A DNA stretch of 35,108 nt from CAIMZW01 sp037135095 (GCA_037135095.1 JBAXKZ010000014.1:1-35108), one strand, 5' to 3'. Shown: positions 15,388 to 24,416, counted from the stretch's first letter. Notes: generated from the letters alone by a model not told the origin. Numbers and translations are program-made.

Positions 15388-16092
15388 GTGAGACGCTTCT
15401 TCTCCCCCGTCGGATTATTCCAAAGTTTTGTAGCGCTAGTTCTGATTGGGCTATGTCTCATCGCCGGACAGTGGCAATTTCATAAGGGTCAAACACGGGC
15501 AAACCAGAACAGCATTATTACCAAAAATCAATTGCATCCAGCTGTAGACGAAGCCACCATTGCCAACGGCGATCCAATTGCCAATCAGTGGCGCCTAATG
15601 AAACTTGATGGCAGGTTCTTGCCCGGCCACGAGCTCCTTCTTAGAAATCGTTACTTCGAAGGTCGCTATGGCTTTGAGGTATTAGACCTTTTTAGTGCAA
15701 CATCGGGTAAGAACTATTGGATCGATCGTGGCTGGGTAAAAGCGGGAGTAGCGGCCAATATTGCGCCAATTGTTCCAGCACTTATTTACGATCCGACTTC
15801 GTTAGTGGTTCGTATTCGCGCTGACGATATCAGCCGCCAAGTCGAAGGCTCTCTTTTCGCATTGCCCGGAACTAAACGTGTAACAGTCGATCTTTCCAAC
15901 GTAGAAAAGATGCCGGCCCTTCCCTACTATGTAGATCTTATTTCGAGTGAGAATCCGAAAATTTCACCGCTAACTTCGATTACGCTCCCAGATTTAACTG
16001 GCGGGCCACATTTCGCCTACGCCTTGCAATGGTTAGCCTTCGCCTGCCTAATTTTGGTCGGAAGGATTTTGCTCTTCCGCGAAACTAAGTGA
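15388..16092 (+). CDS. SURF1 family cytochrome oxidase assembly protein
   Basis: Membrane protein that helps insert heme a into cytochrome c oxidase. The 234 residues have an N-terminal membrane helix (about 10-28, SFVALVLIGLCLIAG) directly followed by QWQFHKGQTRANQN. A large extracytoplasmic domain with LLRNRYFEGRYGFEVL (about 85-100) follows, and a C-terminal helix (FAYALQWLAFACLILVGRILL) ends it. It starts with GTG immediately after the DUF3099 stop. Its last 45 bases overlap, tail to tail, the end of the ABC exporter on the other strand. The heme A synthase gene further along supports an aa3-type oxidase. Confidence 0.88.
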   Translation: MRRFFSPVGLFQSFVALVLIGLCLIAGQWQFHKGQTRANQNSIITKNQLHPAVDEATIANGDPIANQWRLMKLDGRFLPGHELLLRNRYFEGRYGFEVLDLFSATSGKNYWIDRGWVKAGVAANIAPIVPALIYDPTSLVVRIRADDISRQVEGSLFALPGTKRVTVDLSNVEKMPALPYYVDLISSENPKISPLTSITLPDLTGGPHFAYALQWLAFACLILVGRILLFRETK

Positions 16093-17940
16093 TTGTCTCT
16101 GATAAAGATCGAAGTACAAACCCTTCTTGCTAACCAGCTCATCGTGTTTACCACGTTCGACAATTAAGCCATTCTCAAGAACTAAGATTTGATCGGCTTG
16201 TTGAATAGTTGAAAGCCTGTGAGCGATCACGATGCTGGTTCGGTTGACTAGCGCACTCTTCAGAGCTGCCTGGACTAGCGCTTCGTTCTCAGAATCCAGA
16301 TGAGCAGTTGCTTCATCCAAAATTACAATGCTTGGCGCTTTCAGCAATAACCGCGCGATCGCAAGTCTTTGCTTTTCCCCGCCAGATAAGCGGTGCCCTC
16401 GCTCGCCGACTATGGTGTCGAAGCCATTGGGCAAGCTTTGAATAAAATCCCAAATTTGAGCGGACTCACATGCTTGCTGCATTTGGGCATCAGTGGCATC
16501 TGGTTTCGCATACCTTAGATTGGCTGCAATGCTGTCGTGAAACATGTGAGAGTCTTGCGTGACCACGCCAATTTGGTGACGCAAAGAGTTAATGGAATAG
16601 CTTCGAATATCAACACCATTTATTAATATCGATCCATCGGTCACATCGTAGAGTCTCGGTACTAGCCCTGAAATCGTGCTTTTCCCAGCGCCAGACGGGC
16701 CAACGATCGCAGTTAGCGACCCGGGCTCTACTTCAAAGGAAATTCCCTTAAGCACTTGACCGCTATCGACCATTTCGGCTTTTGCAACCATCTCTAACGA
16801 AGCTAGAGAAATCTCAGCAGCCGTCGGGTAGGCAAATTTAACTTCATTGAATTTAATTGTTGGTCGATCCTCGCCCAAAGTCATCGCAGTCGGCAAGTCT
16901 TTAACCATCGGCTCAAGATCTAGCAATTCAAAAACTCGCTCAAACGAGACCAAAGCCGTCATCACATCTACCCGAACATTAGAAAGTGCAGTTATAGGTC
17001 CATAAAGTCGGGCCAGGAGGGCAGTTATTGCTAACAGGGTGCCGATCGAAATCTTTTGAGAGATTGCAAGGTGACCGCCAATACCGTACGCAACTGCGGT
17101 CGCAACGGCCGCAATGGAAGTCAACGCAATAAAGAAAATGCGATTCAGAAGAGCAATTGTGATTCCCATATCAGCAACTCTTCGAGCGCGAGCGGAAAAA
17201 ATATCACGTTCGCTTTTGGAATCTCCGTAAAGCGATACCAGGAGTGCGCCTGAAACATTGAAACGCTCAGTCATGGTGGCTGACATCTCGGCGTTAAGTT
17301 GGAAAGATTGTCTGGTGTAACTCTGAAGTTTTCTGCCAACCCATTTGGTCGGGATGAGGAAGACTGGGAGCAAAAAAAGCGAGACGACTGTTATTTGCCA
17401 TGAGAGCGTGATCATGGTGGCGGCCACCAAAATCAAACTAAGAGCGTTGCTAACTACGCCAGATAGGGTGGAGGTAAATGCCTGTTGGGCACCGATCACA
17501 TCGGAGTTGAGGCGAGCGATAAGCGCACCAGTCTGGGTTCTGGTGAAGAAAGCGATTGATTGTCGTTGCACATGTTCAAATACTTGAGTACGTAAATCGT
17601 AGATTAAGCCCTCGCCGATCCGGCTTGAGAACCAGCGACCAGCCATATTGAAGATCGCATCCAATATCGCTAAGCCTCCAACGATAATCGCTAACTTGGT
17701 AACCAGAGAGCCGTTATGTGGTGCGACCCCTTTATCAATCAACTCGCGAAGTAGAAGTGGGGTTGCAACCACCAACATGGCATCGATTACAACCGTGACA
17801 AGAAATATGGCAAGGGAAGATTTGTATGGTTTGGCAAAAGAGACTATTCGCCGAAAGGTTCCACTCTTCAACTTCTGATTCTTGATCGATTGATCAGAAG
17901 AGAGCGAGCGAAGCGCCTGCCAATTACCTTGCATAGACAT
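16048..17940 (-). CDS. ABC exporter, fused permease and ATPase
   Basis: A half-size ABC exporter of 630 residues that probably works as a homodimer; the substrate is unknown. The type IV membrane domain spans about 40-330 with six hydrophobic segments. The ATPase domain has Walker A GPSGAGKS (414-421), Q-loop VTQDSHMF, the signature LSGGEKQR (518-525), Walker B with ILDEATAHLD (540-549) and the H-loop IAHRLS. An insertion of about 20 residues (TAAEISLASLEMVAKAEM) interrupts the start of the ATPase domain. A TAAGGT -10 box ends 6 nt before the ATG, so it may have its own leaderless promoter although it lies 25 nt behind sufT. Confidence 0.93.
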   Translation of the reverse strand: MSMQGNWQALRSLSSDQSIKNQKLKSGTFRRIVSFAKPYKSSLAIFLVTVVIDAMLVVATPLLLRELIDKGVAPHNGSLVTKLAIIVGGLAILDAIFNMAGRWFSSRIGEGLIYDLRTQVFEHVQRQSIAFFTRTQTGALIARLNSDVIGAQQAFTSTLSGVVSNALSLILVAATMITLSWQITVVSLFLLPVFLIPTKWVGRKLQSYTRQSFQLNAEMSATMTERFNVSGALLVSLYGDSKSERDIFSARARRVADMGITIALLNRIFFIALTSIAAVATAVAYGIGGHLAISQKISIGTLLAITALLARLYGPITALSNVRVDVMTALVSFERVFELLDLEPMVKDLPTAMTLGEDRPTIKFNEVKFAYPTAAEISLASLEMVAKAEMVDSGQVLKGISFEVEPGSLTAIVGPSGAGKSTISGLVPRLYDVTDGSILINGVDIRSYSINSLRHQIGVVTQDSHMFHDSIAANLRYAKPDATDAQMQQACESAQIWDFIQSLPNGFDTIVGERGHRLSGGEKQRLAIARLLLKAPSIVILDEATAHLDSENEALVQAALKSALVNRTSIVIAHRLSTIQQADQILVLENGLIVERGKHDELVSKKGLYFDLYQRQSLSFAEEQNPSDQN

Positions 17941-17946
17941 AGTTAG

Positions 17947-17952
17947 ACCTTA
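17947..17952 (-). promoter_or_regulatory. -10 box of the ABC exporter (leaderless)
   Basis: TAAGGT on the minus strand, followed by six bases and the ATG at 17940, with no ribosome-binding sequence. It suggests separate expression of the exporter from the suf genes. No good -35 is visible. Confidence 0.4.
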
Positions 17953-17965
17953 ACTGAGATATTAG

Positions 17966-18286
17966 TTAAACCGTGAACCCAATGGCCCGCAATTGCTCGC
18001 GGCCATCATCGGTAATACGGTTCGGCCCCCAAGGCGGCATCCATACCCAGTTAATTTTGACGTCGGCAGCCAAGTCCTGAAGAACTTGGTGAGTTTGATC
18101 TTCAATTACGTCTTGCAACGGGCATGCGGCAGAAGTTAATGTCATATCTAATATGACAACATTGCTCTCATCGATGCGCATGTCATAGACCAACCCAAGA
18201 TCGATAACGTTGATACCCAATTCTGGGTCGATGACATCCTTCATTGCCTCAGTGACATCGTCAACGCTTGCTAGATTTGAACTCAT
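17966..18286 (-). CDS. sufT: SufT-like MIP18/DUF59 Fe-S assembly protein
   Basis: Small MIP18-family protein (106 residues) associated with maturation of Fe-S proteins. The family signature DPELGINVIDLGLVY lies at about 20-34, and the conserved cysteine is in LTSAACPLQ. A WVWMPPWGPNRI stretch is followed by the C-terminal DDGREQLRAIGF. The ATG overlaps the sufU stop by 4 nt. Its place at the end of the suf operon supports the role; the exact step it serves is not settled for the family. Confidence 0.88.
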   Translation of the reverse strand: MSSNLASVDDVTEAMKDVIDPELGINVIDLGLVYDMRIDESNVVILDMTLTSAACPLQDVIEDQTHQVLQDLAADVKINWVWMPPWGPNRITDDGREQLRAIGFTV

Positions 18287-18747
18287 TCTTCTCCTTTTGT
18301 CTGATCTGCATCCTGAATTAGTCCCTGAGCGGTTGCATCTTTAAATGCCATCCAACCCAGCAGTGCGCATTTGATTCGAGCGGGAAATTTCGAAACTCCG
18401 GCTAGCGCAACGGCATCCTCAAGAACCTCTTCATCGCCTTTTTGGGTGCCCTTGCTTTGCATAAGCGTCATGAAATTCTCCAGTATCGAAAAGGCATCGG
18501 CCACACTTTTGCCGATCATTAGTTCGGTCATGATCGAAGTGCTGGCCTGCGATATCGAGCAACCAACGCCATCCCAACTAACATCTTTCACTGCTTCGCC
18601 CTCGAGCAGGACGTTCAGCGTGATTTCATCGCCACAGCTTGGGTTTATGTGGTGCACTTGCGCACTGAATTTGGTCGCTAACCCTTTGTGGGCGGGTTTC
18701 TTGTAGTGATCTAAAATCACTTCTTGATACAACGAGTCGAGTTCCAT
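18283..18747 (-). CDS. sufU: SufU, zinc-dependent sulfur acceptor for SufS
   Basis: IscU-like fold protein that accepts persulfide sulfur from the SufS desulfurase in the Suf pathway. The zinc ligands are visible as Cys38, Asp40 (CGDE), Cys63 (GVGCSISQAS) and Cys127 (IKCALLGW). The spacer between Cys63 and Cys127 has the SufU-type insertion, supporting SufU over IscU. I chose the ATG at 18747 (154 residues, MELDSLYQEVILDHYKKP), one base after the sufS stop; a longer in-frame version would run into sufS and adds nothing recognisable. It is coupled to sufT by ATGA. Confidence 0.94.
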   Translation of the reverse strand: MELDSLYQEVILDHYKKPAHKGLATKFSAQVHHINPSCGDEITLNVLLEGEAVKDVSWDGVGCSISQASTSIMTELMIGKSVADAFSILENFMTLMQSKGTQKGDEEVLEDAVALAGVSKFPARIKCALLGWMAFKDATAQGLIQDADQTKGEE

Positions 18748-18748
18748 A

Positions 18749-20005
18749 TTAAACCTTAAAATATTTCTGGACTTGGCGGATGCCATCGACCAAAGCCGAG
18801 ACATCTGCTTCTGTGTTGTAAAGATAGAAAGATGCCCTGGTGGTGCCAACTACGTTTAACTTTCGCATCAATGGCCATGCACAGTGGTGACCAGTACGAA
18901 CTGCGATTCCATATTGATCCAGCACCTGTCCAACATCGTGCGGGTGAACCTGGTCCACGGTAAAAGAGATGACCCCGCCTCGAGAATTCGTATCTTGTGG
19001 TCCGATTACTTTAATGCCTGGGATTTCTGCTATTTGAAGAAGGGCACTTTTAGTAAGCGCCATCTCGTGGTTGTGAATTCTATCCATGCCGATGTCGGTG
19101 AGATATTTTAGAGCCGCCGCTAATCCAACTGCCTGTGCCATATTGGGCACCCCGGCTTCAAATCTTCGAGGCACGGGGGCCCATGTGGCGTCAGTCATCG
19201 TTACGGATTCAATCATCGATCCGCCAGTGAGAAAGGGCGCCATTTGATCGAGTAATTCGAATCTGCCCCAAAGCACACCAACACCAGTAGGTCCGAGCGC
19301 TTTGTGACCGGAAAAGGCTAAAAAATCCACATCCAATTTGGTTACATCGATAGCAAAATGCGGCGCTGATTGGCAGGCATCCAGCACAACAACGGCCCCG
19401 ACTTCGTGAGCGCGTTTAACGATCGCTTCAAGCGGAACGATGGTTCCCAGGACATTAGATTGCTGAGTGATCGCAACGATCTTCGTTCGATCGGTAATAA
19501 CTTGATCAATCGAATCCAAATCCAATCGGCCATCTTGTTTTAGCGCAAACCAAGAAAGGGTTGCTCCAGTTCGTTTTGCCAATTGTTGCCATGGAATCAA
19601 ATTTGCGTGATGTTCCATTTCGGAAACTACGATCGAATCTCCGGGTTTAAGGGCAAGTTTTGAGCCGGGTTCAGCGTTACCAAACGAATAAGCCAATAAG
19701 TTAAGCGATTCGGTAGCGCTCTTAGTGAAGATTATTTCATTTACATCCGCTGCTAGAAATTCGGCAACCGTGGCTCTGGCATTTTCATAAGCTTCATTAG
19801 CTTCTTCAGCCAAAAGATAAGAACCTCGGTTTACTGCGGCATTAGTAAATTCGTAAAAATGTCGTTCAGCATCTAAGACACTTCGTGGCTTTTGACTGGT
19901 CGCCCCGCTATCTAAAAAGACTAGGGGCAGACCACCGCGAACTTTGCGATCAAAGATCGGGAAATCCCGTTTGATCACTTCGGCGTCAAAGATTTGATTA
20001 TTCAT
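18749..20005 (-). CDS. sufS: Cysteine desulfurase SufS
   Basis: PLP-dependent class V aminotransferase-fold enzyme that takes sulfur from cysteine for Fe-S cluster assembly. The 418 residues fit group II desulfurases. The PLP lysine is Lys235 in FSGHKALGPTG. The persulfide cysteine is Cys375 in RTGHHCAWPLM, followed by the short RKL-loop typical of SufS. SEMEHHANLIPWQ (128-140) carries the PLP-stacking histidine. It lies 3 nt after sufC and 1 nt before sufU, its likely partner. Confidence 0.96.
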   Translation of the reverse strand: MNNQIFDAEVIKRDFPIFDRKVRGGLPLVFLDSGATSQKPRSVLDAERHFYEFTNAAVNRGSYLLAEEANEAYENARATVAEFLAADVNEIIFTKSATESLNLLAYSFGNAEPGSKLALKPGDSIVVSEMEHHANLIPWQQLAKRTGATLSWFALKQDGRLDLDSIDQVITDRTKIVAITQQSNVLGTIVPLEAIVKRAHEVGAVVVLDACQSAPHFAIDVTKLDVDFLAFSGHKALGPTGVGVLWGRFELLDQMAPFLTGGSMIESVTMTDATWAPVPRRFEAGVPNMAQAVGLAAALKYLTDIGMDRIHNHEMALTKSALLQIAEIPGIKVIGPQDTNSRGGVISFTVDQVHPHDVGQVLDQYGIAVRTGHHCAWPLMRKLNVVGTTRASFYLYNTEADVSALVDGIRQVQKYFKV

Positions 20006-20008
20006 AAG

Positions 20009-20761
20009 TTAGGCAGAGATATACTCGGCGTAGCCATTCTCTTCTAGCTTGTCAGCGAGTTCCGGTCCGCCTTCTTCGACGATTCGACCATTCGCGAAGA
20101 CGTGAACAAAGTCGGGCTTTATGTAGCGAAGAATTCTGGTGTAGTGAGTGATCAGCATAATTCCGAGCTCGCTATTTTCCTTTACGCGATTTACGCCTTC
20201 GGAGACGATGCGCAAAGCATCAACATCAAGTCCGGAGTCGGTTTCATCCAAGATTGCGATCTTTGGCTTCAACAATTCAAGCTGCAAAATCTCATGCCGC
20301 TTCTTCTCCCCGCCCGAGAAACCCTCATTTACATTGCGCTCGGCGAAGGCCGGATCCATATTTAGTTCGGTCATGGCACTCTTTACTTCGCCAACCCAAG
20401 TTCGAACCTTTGGAGCTTCGCCTCGGATAGCGGTGACCGCTGTGCGAAGAAAGTTGGAGACCGATACGCCTGGTACCTCGACTGGATATTGCATAGCCAA
20501 GAACAAGCCAGCTTTTGCGCGCTCATCTACCTTCATGGCCAAAACATCCAGACCATCTAAGGTCACCGAGCCACCGGTAATGGTGTACTTAGGGTGCCCT
20601 GCGATTGAGTAAGCCAGGGTCGACTTACCAGAACCGTTAGGTCCCATGATTGCGTGAGTCTCACCTGACTTAATCGTCAAATCAACGCCGCGCAAGATTT
20701 CGGTAAAGCCCGCCTCAGTCGCAACCGATACCTGCAAGTTCTTAATCTCTAGTGTGCTCAT
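20009..20761 (-). CDS. sufC: Fe-S assembly ATPase SufC
   Basis: Soluble ABC-type ATPase of the SufBCD scaffold complex. With the ATG at 20761 it has 250 residues. Walker A is GPNGSGKST (40-48), the signature is FSGGEKKRHEI and Walker B is AILDETDSGLD, all in SufC form. I chose this start because it gives the standard N-terminus MSTLEIKNLQV and is preceded by GAGGAAAGC. An in-frame start at 20803 would overlap the Rieske gene by 35 nt and adds an unrelated 14 residues. sufS follows after 3 nt. Confidence 0.96.
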   Translation of the reverse strand: MSTLEIKNLQVSVATEAGFTEILRGVDLTIKSGETHAIMGPNGSGKSTLAYSIAGHPKYTITGGSVTLDGLDVLAMKVDERAKAGLFLAMQYPVEVPGVSVSNFLRTAVTAIRGEAPKVRTWVGEVKSAMTELNMDPAFAERNVNEGFSGGEKKRHEILQLELLKPKIAILDETDSGLDVDALRIVSEGVNRVKENSELGIMLITHYTRILRYIKPDFVHVFANGRIVEEGGPELADKLEENGYAEYISA

Positions 20762-20768
20762 GCTTTCC

Positions 20769-21071
20769 TCACTTAGTCTTTCGAATGTTGATGGTTTCGC
20801 CATCTCGGGTCACGTCATATTTCTTCACAGGCATAGTTGCAGGCGGAGTTAGTGCATCGCCGGTGCGCAGATCGAATTCAGCGCCATGTAACCAACATTC
20901 GATTTTATAGCCAGAGATTTCACCTTCAGAGAGCGAAGCCTCAGAATGGCTGCAGGTATCTCCGATCGCAAAAACTTCATCACCGATTAACGCAACGCAA
21001 ACTGGGTCACCATCGACTTGAATTTTCGTTGGCTTGCCTTCAGATAAGGTAGAAAGTTGAATGCTGCTCAC
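20769..21071 (-). CDS. Rieske-type ferredoxin of the suf operon
   Basis: A 100-residue Rieske [2Fe-2S] protein with ligands Cys40 and His42 (CSH) and Cys59 and His62 (CWLH). It resembles the small ferredoxin subunits of non-heme iron oxygenases. The gene directly abuts sufD (stop at 21072) and lies 7 nt before sufC, the position this gene usually has in actinobacterial suf operons. It probably gives electrons for, or receives a cluster during, Fe-S assembly. A precise role is not established from the sequence. Confidence 0.9.
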   Translation of the reverse strand: MSSIQLSTLSEGKPTKIQVDGDPVCVALIGDEVFAIGDTCSHSEASLSEGEISGYKIECWLHGAEFDLRTGDALTPPATMPVKKYDVTRDGETINIRKTK

Positions 21072-22157
21072 TTACTCACCCACTCTTGCGAGTTCATTAT
21101 CAATTCGCGCCATTAAGCGTTCTTCAATTGCTTCGATTCGAATCTTGGAGATAATCTCAGCGAAGAAGCCACGAATAACGAGGCGACGAGCAATCTCGGC
21201 TGGAATACCGCGACTCTCTAAATAGAAGAGTTGTTCGTCATCAAAGCGCCCAGTTGTGCTGGCATGACCAGCGCCGACAATCTCGCCGGTTTCGATCTCA
21301 AGGTTCGGTACCGAATCTGCACGAGCACCGTCGGAGAGCAGAAGGTTTCGATTCAATTCGTAGGTGTCGGTTCCTTCGGCAGCGGCGTGAATATAGACAT
21401 CGCCAATCCAAACGGTGTGCGCATTTAAGCCAGACAGAGCACCTTTGTAATTTACTCGAGACTTCGCTTTGGGAAGGTTATGGTCGACGTGAATTCGATG
21501 CTCAAGATGCTGACCGTGCGTTGCAAAGTAGACGCCGTTTAGTTCGGCGCTGGAACCAGGGCCGGCGTACTCAACAGTTGGGAGTAGCCGGACTACAGAA
21601 CCCCCGACAGTAACCACGAATGAAGTGAAGGTGGCATCCTTCCCAATAACGGCATGGTGGCGGCCAACGTGAACCGAATCGTTCTCCCACTCTTGAAGTG
21701 TTATGAAGGTGAAGTTAGCTCCTGGTTCGAGAATGATTTCGATCTCCTCGGCAAGGATTGCAGATCCGAGGTTTTCAATAATTAGAGTGGCTTGAGAGTT
21801 GGCACCAACTTTTATGACGCTTCGTGCAAGCTGTGGTTCAAATCCGTTGTTGTTGCGCGCCAATTTGATTGGTTCGGCAATTTCGCAATCTCTGGCAATT
21901 TCCAAAACTAAAACTTCGGAAATGCCTTCGCGAATCCTTTTGATAACGATGTCATCGGTCTGCGAAACTGGAAGTTGAGCCTCTGATGCGACTTTTTTCA
22001 AAGTTACTCCGGCGGAAAACTCTTGACCATTAAGCGAAATGACATCTCGCACCTCAACAGCTGGATCGTGAAGTCCACCGAGTCGAGATAGCGGGGTAAA
22101 CCGCCACGCTTCTTCCCTGCCAGAGGGAGCCAAGAAATTTGTAGTTAGGGTAGACAT
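21072..22157 (-). CDS. sufD: Fe-S assembly scaffold protein SufD
   Basis: Non-ATPase subunit of the SufBCD complex, related to SufB. The 361 residues form a beta-helix core with the SufB/SufD C-terminal helical region. The conserved histidine of the cluster-building interface is His298 in GAGHASTTGRF, followed by DDEQLFYLESRGIP, which binds SufC. GREEAWRFTPLSRL near the N-terminus is typical. The ATG shares one base with the sufB stop (TAATG). The stop abuts the Rieske gene. Confidence 0.95.
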   Translation of the reverse strand: MSTLTTNFLAPSGREEAWRFTPLSRLGGLHDPAVEVRDVISLNGQEFSAGVTLKKVASEAQLPVSQTDDIVIKRIREGISEVLVLEIARDCEIAEPIKLARNNNGFEPQLARSVIKVGANSQATLIIENLGSAILAEEIEIILEPGANFTFITLQEWENDSVHVGRHHAVIGKDATFTSFVVTVGGSVVRLLPTVEYAGPGSSAELNGVYFATHGQHLEHRIHVDHNLPKAKSRVNYKGALSGLNAHTVWIGDVYIHAAAEGTDTYELNRNLLLSDGARADSVPNLEIETGEIVGAGHASTTGRFDDEQLFYLESRGIPAEIARRLVIRGFFAEIISKIRIEAIEERLMARIDNELARVGE

Positions 22158-23590
22158 TAACCAACAGCGCCTTCCATTTGAAGCTCAATAAGTCGATTTA
22201 GTTCAAGGGCATATTCCATTGGAAGCTCCCGCGCAATTGGTTCAATGAAACCTCGAACAATCATGGCCATTGCCTCATCTTCGCTGAGTCCGCGCGACAT
22301 TAGATAGAAGAGTTGGTCATCGCTAATCTTTGAAACTGTTGCTTCATGTCCCATAGAGACATCATCTTCGCGAATATCAACATACGGATAAGTATCGGAG
22401 CGCGAAATTGTGTCGACCAAAAGGGCATCACACTTAACCGTTGACTTTGAGTGGTGTGCGCCTTCTTGAATCTGCACTAGCCCGCGATAGGAGGTACGCC
22501 CGCCGCCTCTGGCAACCGATTTAGAGATGATAGTTGAAGAGGTATATGGCGCGGCATGAACCATTTTTGAGCCGGCATCTTGATGTTGGCCTTCGCCAGC
22601 GAAGGCAATTGAAAGGGTCTCCCCTTTGGCGTGTGGGCCCATAAGGAAAACAGCTGGATATTTCATGGTGACCTTTGAACCGATATTTCCATCGATCCAT
22701 TCCATGGTGGCACCTTCAGCACAAACAGCGCGCTTGGTGACCAAGTTATAGACATTGTTAGACCAGTTTTGAATGGTGGTGTAACGGACGCGAGCATTCT
22801 TTTTTACAATGATTTCAACTACCGCTGAATGCAGCGAATCTGAACTGTAGATCGGAGCAGTGCAACCTTCGACATAATGTACGTAAGAACCTTCGTCGGC
22901 AATAATCAAAGTACGCTCAAACTGCCCCATGTTCTCGGTATTAATTCGGAAATAGGCTTGTAGTGGAATATCAACATGAACGCCCTTTGGAACATAGATA
23001 AAGGATCCACCCGACCAAACTGAGGTATTTAGCGCTGCGAATTTGTTATCGCCCACTGGAATTACGGTGCCAAAGTACTCTTTGAAAAGTTCTTCATGAA
23101 GTTTTAGACCGGAGTCCGTGTCAACGAAAATAACGCCTTGCTGTTCTAGATCTTCACGAATTGAATGGTAAACAACTTCGGATTCGTATTGGGCTGCTAC
23201 ACCAGCAACGAGTCGATTCTTTTCGGCATCTGGAATTCCCAGGCGATCATAGGTATTGCGAATGTCTTCCGGCAGATCTTCCCAAGAGGTGGCCTGCTTC
23301 TCGGTGGAGCGAACGAAGTACTTGATGGTGTCGAAAAAGATTCCAGAAAGATCTGATCCCCATGTGGGCATCGGCTTCTTATCGAATAAATTCAAACCTT
23401 TTAGGCGTAAATCGAGCATCCACTGCGGCTCGCTCTTTTTAGCGGAGATATCTCGCACAACCTCTTCGTTCAGCCCGCGTCGCGAGTTCGTTCCAGCCGC
23501 ATCACTATCTGACCATCCATACTCGTAGGTACCGATGCCGGCAAGTTCCGGGTGGGAAGCTAGATCCGGGTTGATGGTGGTATCGCTCAT
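22157..23590 (-). CDS. sufB: Fe-S assembly scaffold protein SufB
   Basis: Main scaffold subunit of SufBCD on which the cluster is built. The 477 residues match SufB. Conserved points are SGGSFIYVPKGVHVDIPLQ (193-211), EGCTAP (241-246), Cys387 in STVKCDALLVD, and His415 in MGHEATVSKI with the following SufC-binding DDQLFYLMSRGLSE. The sufR stop overlaps its start by 1 nt, so it is translated directly after the regulator. Its length and motifs leave little doubt. Confidence 0.97.
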   Translation of the reverse strand: MSDTTINPDLASHPELAGIGTYEYGWSDSDAAGTNSRRGLNEEVVRDISAKKSEPQWMLDLRLKGLNLFDKKPMPTWGSDLSGIFFDTIKYFVRSTEKQATSWEDLPEDIRNTYDRLGIPDAEKNRLVAGVAAQYESEVVYHSIREDLEQQGVIFVDTDSGLKLHEELFKEYFGTVIPVGDNKFAALNTSVWSGGSFIYVPKGVHVDIPLQAYFRINTENMGQFERTLIIADEGSYVHYVEGCTAPIYSSDSLHSAVVEIIVKKNARVRYTTIQNWSNNVYNLVTKRAVCAEGATMEWIDGNIGSKVTMKYPAVFLMGPHAKGETLSIAFAGEGQHQDAGSKMVHAAPYTSSTIISKSVARGGGRTSYRGLVQIQEGAHHSKSTVKCDALLVDTISRSDTYPYVDIREDDVSMGHEATVSKISDDQLFYLMSRGLSEDEAMAMIVRGFIEPIARELPMEYALELNRLIELQMEGAVG

Positions 23591-24288
23591 TAGTTAGCTC
23601 TCTTTCCAGCTGGAGTAAGGTTTTGTGCAGATAAAGTTTCGCGCGTTGAAGCTGACTGCGGGATGAATGTGGTGCAGACGCCATCGCCGTGGGCAATAGT
23701 CGCCAGTCGTTGCACGTGAGTTCCCAAGACTCGAGAGAGCGCCTCAGTTTCGGCATCACAGAGGGCGGGAAATTCCGCCGCCACGTGAGCGATCGGGCAA
23801 TGATTTTGGCAGATCTCTTCGCCATTACCGCGCGAGCGCGCAGTAGCAGCAAAGCCTTCTTCGGTTAAAAAAGCGGCGAGCGCCTGAACTCGATTCGTCG
23901 CAGATTTTGAAGCGGCGGTAGCGGCGCTGGCTCGACGTTCGATATCAACCGCTCGAGATTGAGCAAATTCGGTTACTAGGGTTGCACCACCGGCTGAAGC
24001 CATAAATTTCAGGGCGGAAACCGCTAGATCATCATATGAATGCTCAAAGGTCTCGCGTCCGAGGTCGGTCATAACAAATACTTTGGCGGGGCGACCACGG
24101 CCACGTAAATTACTGCTGGTTTGGTGTGGCTCCCTGGCGGTTAATACGCCTTCTGCCACAAGTGCGTCCAGATGTCGCCTAATTCCCGCTGGCGTAATAG
24201 CCAGGAAATCGGCGAGTTCTACCGCAGTAGCCGGTCCCGCTTCGAGGATGCGACGAGCCAGCTGGTCGCGGGTGCGATCGGGCTCCAT
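23590..24288 (-). CDS. sufR: SufR, Fe-S-sensing repressor of the suf operon
   Basis: Winged helix-turn-helix regulator (DNA-binding about 5-60, AVELADFLAITPAGIRRHL; GRGRPAKVF wing at 63-71) with a cluster-binding C-terminus. Candidate [4Fe-4S] ligands are Cys160, Cys164, Cys177 and Cys205 (CQNHCPIAHV, ALCDAE, GVCTT), closely matching mycobacterial SufR. I place the start at the ATG at 24288 (232 residues), which has GGGGAG 4 nt upstream. Longer in-frame starts at 24378 (ATG) and 24387 (GTG) would run through a SufR-type operator at 24318-24332 and add unrecognisable residues. It is the first gene of the suf operon. Confidence 0.93.
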   Translation of the reverse strand: MEPDRTRDQLARRILEAGPATAVELADFLAITPAGIRRHLDALVAEGVLTAREPHQTSSNLRGRGRPAKVFVMTDLGRETFEHSYDDLAVSALKFMASAGGATLVTEFAQSRAVDIERRASAATAASKSATNRVQALAAFLTEEGFAATARSRGNGEEICQNHCPIAHVAAEFPALCDAETEALSRVLGTHVQRLATIAHGDGVCTTFIPQSASTRETLSAQNLTPAGKRAN

Positions 24289-24317
24289 TACGCTCCCCAC
24301 AAGCTTGCCGGTGTTTT

Positions 24318-24332
24318 TCACAACATAAGTGT
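24318..24332 (-). promoter_or_regulatory. SufR operator with overlapping sufR -10 box
   Basis: The minus strand reads ACACTTATGTTGTGA, which fits the ACACT-N5-TGTGA inverted repeat I know as the mycobacterial SufR site. A possible -10 box TATGTT (24327-24322) lies inside it, giving a start near 24315 and a leader of about 27 nt carrying the ribosome-binding site of sufR. Repressor binding would directly block the suf promoter. Confidence 0.75.
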
Positions 24333-24403
24333 TGCGTAATTCGCCAAATTTCGCCACTTGAGCTCTTCTTGTTGCCATGAGTGGCACCTACCCCGCTTGC
24401 CCA

Positions 24404-24409
24404 TAGGCT
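24404..24409 (+). promoter_or_regulatory. -10 box of heme A synthase (leaderless)
   Basis: TAGGCT, followed by seven bases and the GTG at 24417. It is the same box as at argC and DUF3099. It is divergent from the suf promoter in the 128-bp gap between the two genes. It favours the GTG at 24417 over that at 24381 as start of the protein. Confidence 0.5.
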
Positions 24410-24416
24410 TACGCTC

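Noticed and set aside
16056..16085. CGGAAG/CTTCCG stem between SURF1 and the ABC exporter as a bidirectional terminator
   Set aside because: The stem is 6 bp with a 9-nt loop and has no T-run on either side; it also lies inside both coding regions.
18748..18849. Longer sufU start inside sufS
   Set aside because: The extra 34 residues come from the sufS coding region in another frame and resemble nothing in SufU; the ATG at 18747 gives the family N-terminus.
20762..20803. Longer sufC start (14 extra residues)
   Set aside because: It would overlap the Rieske gene by 35 nt and lacks family similarity; the ATG at 20761 has its own ribosome-binding sequence and gives the standard N-terminus.
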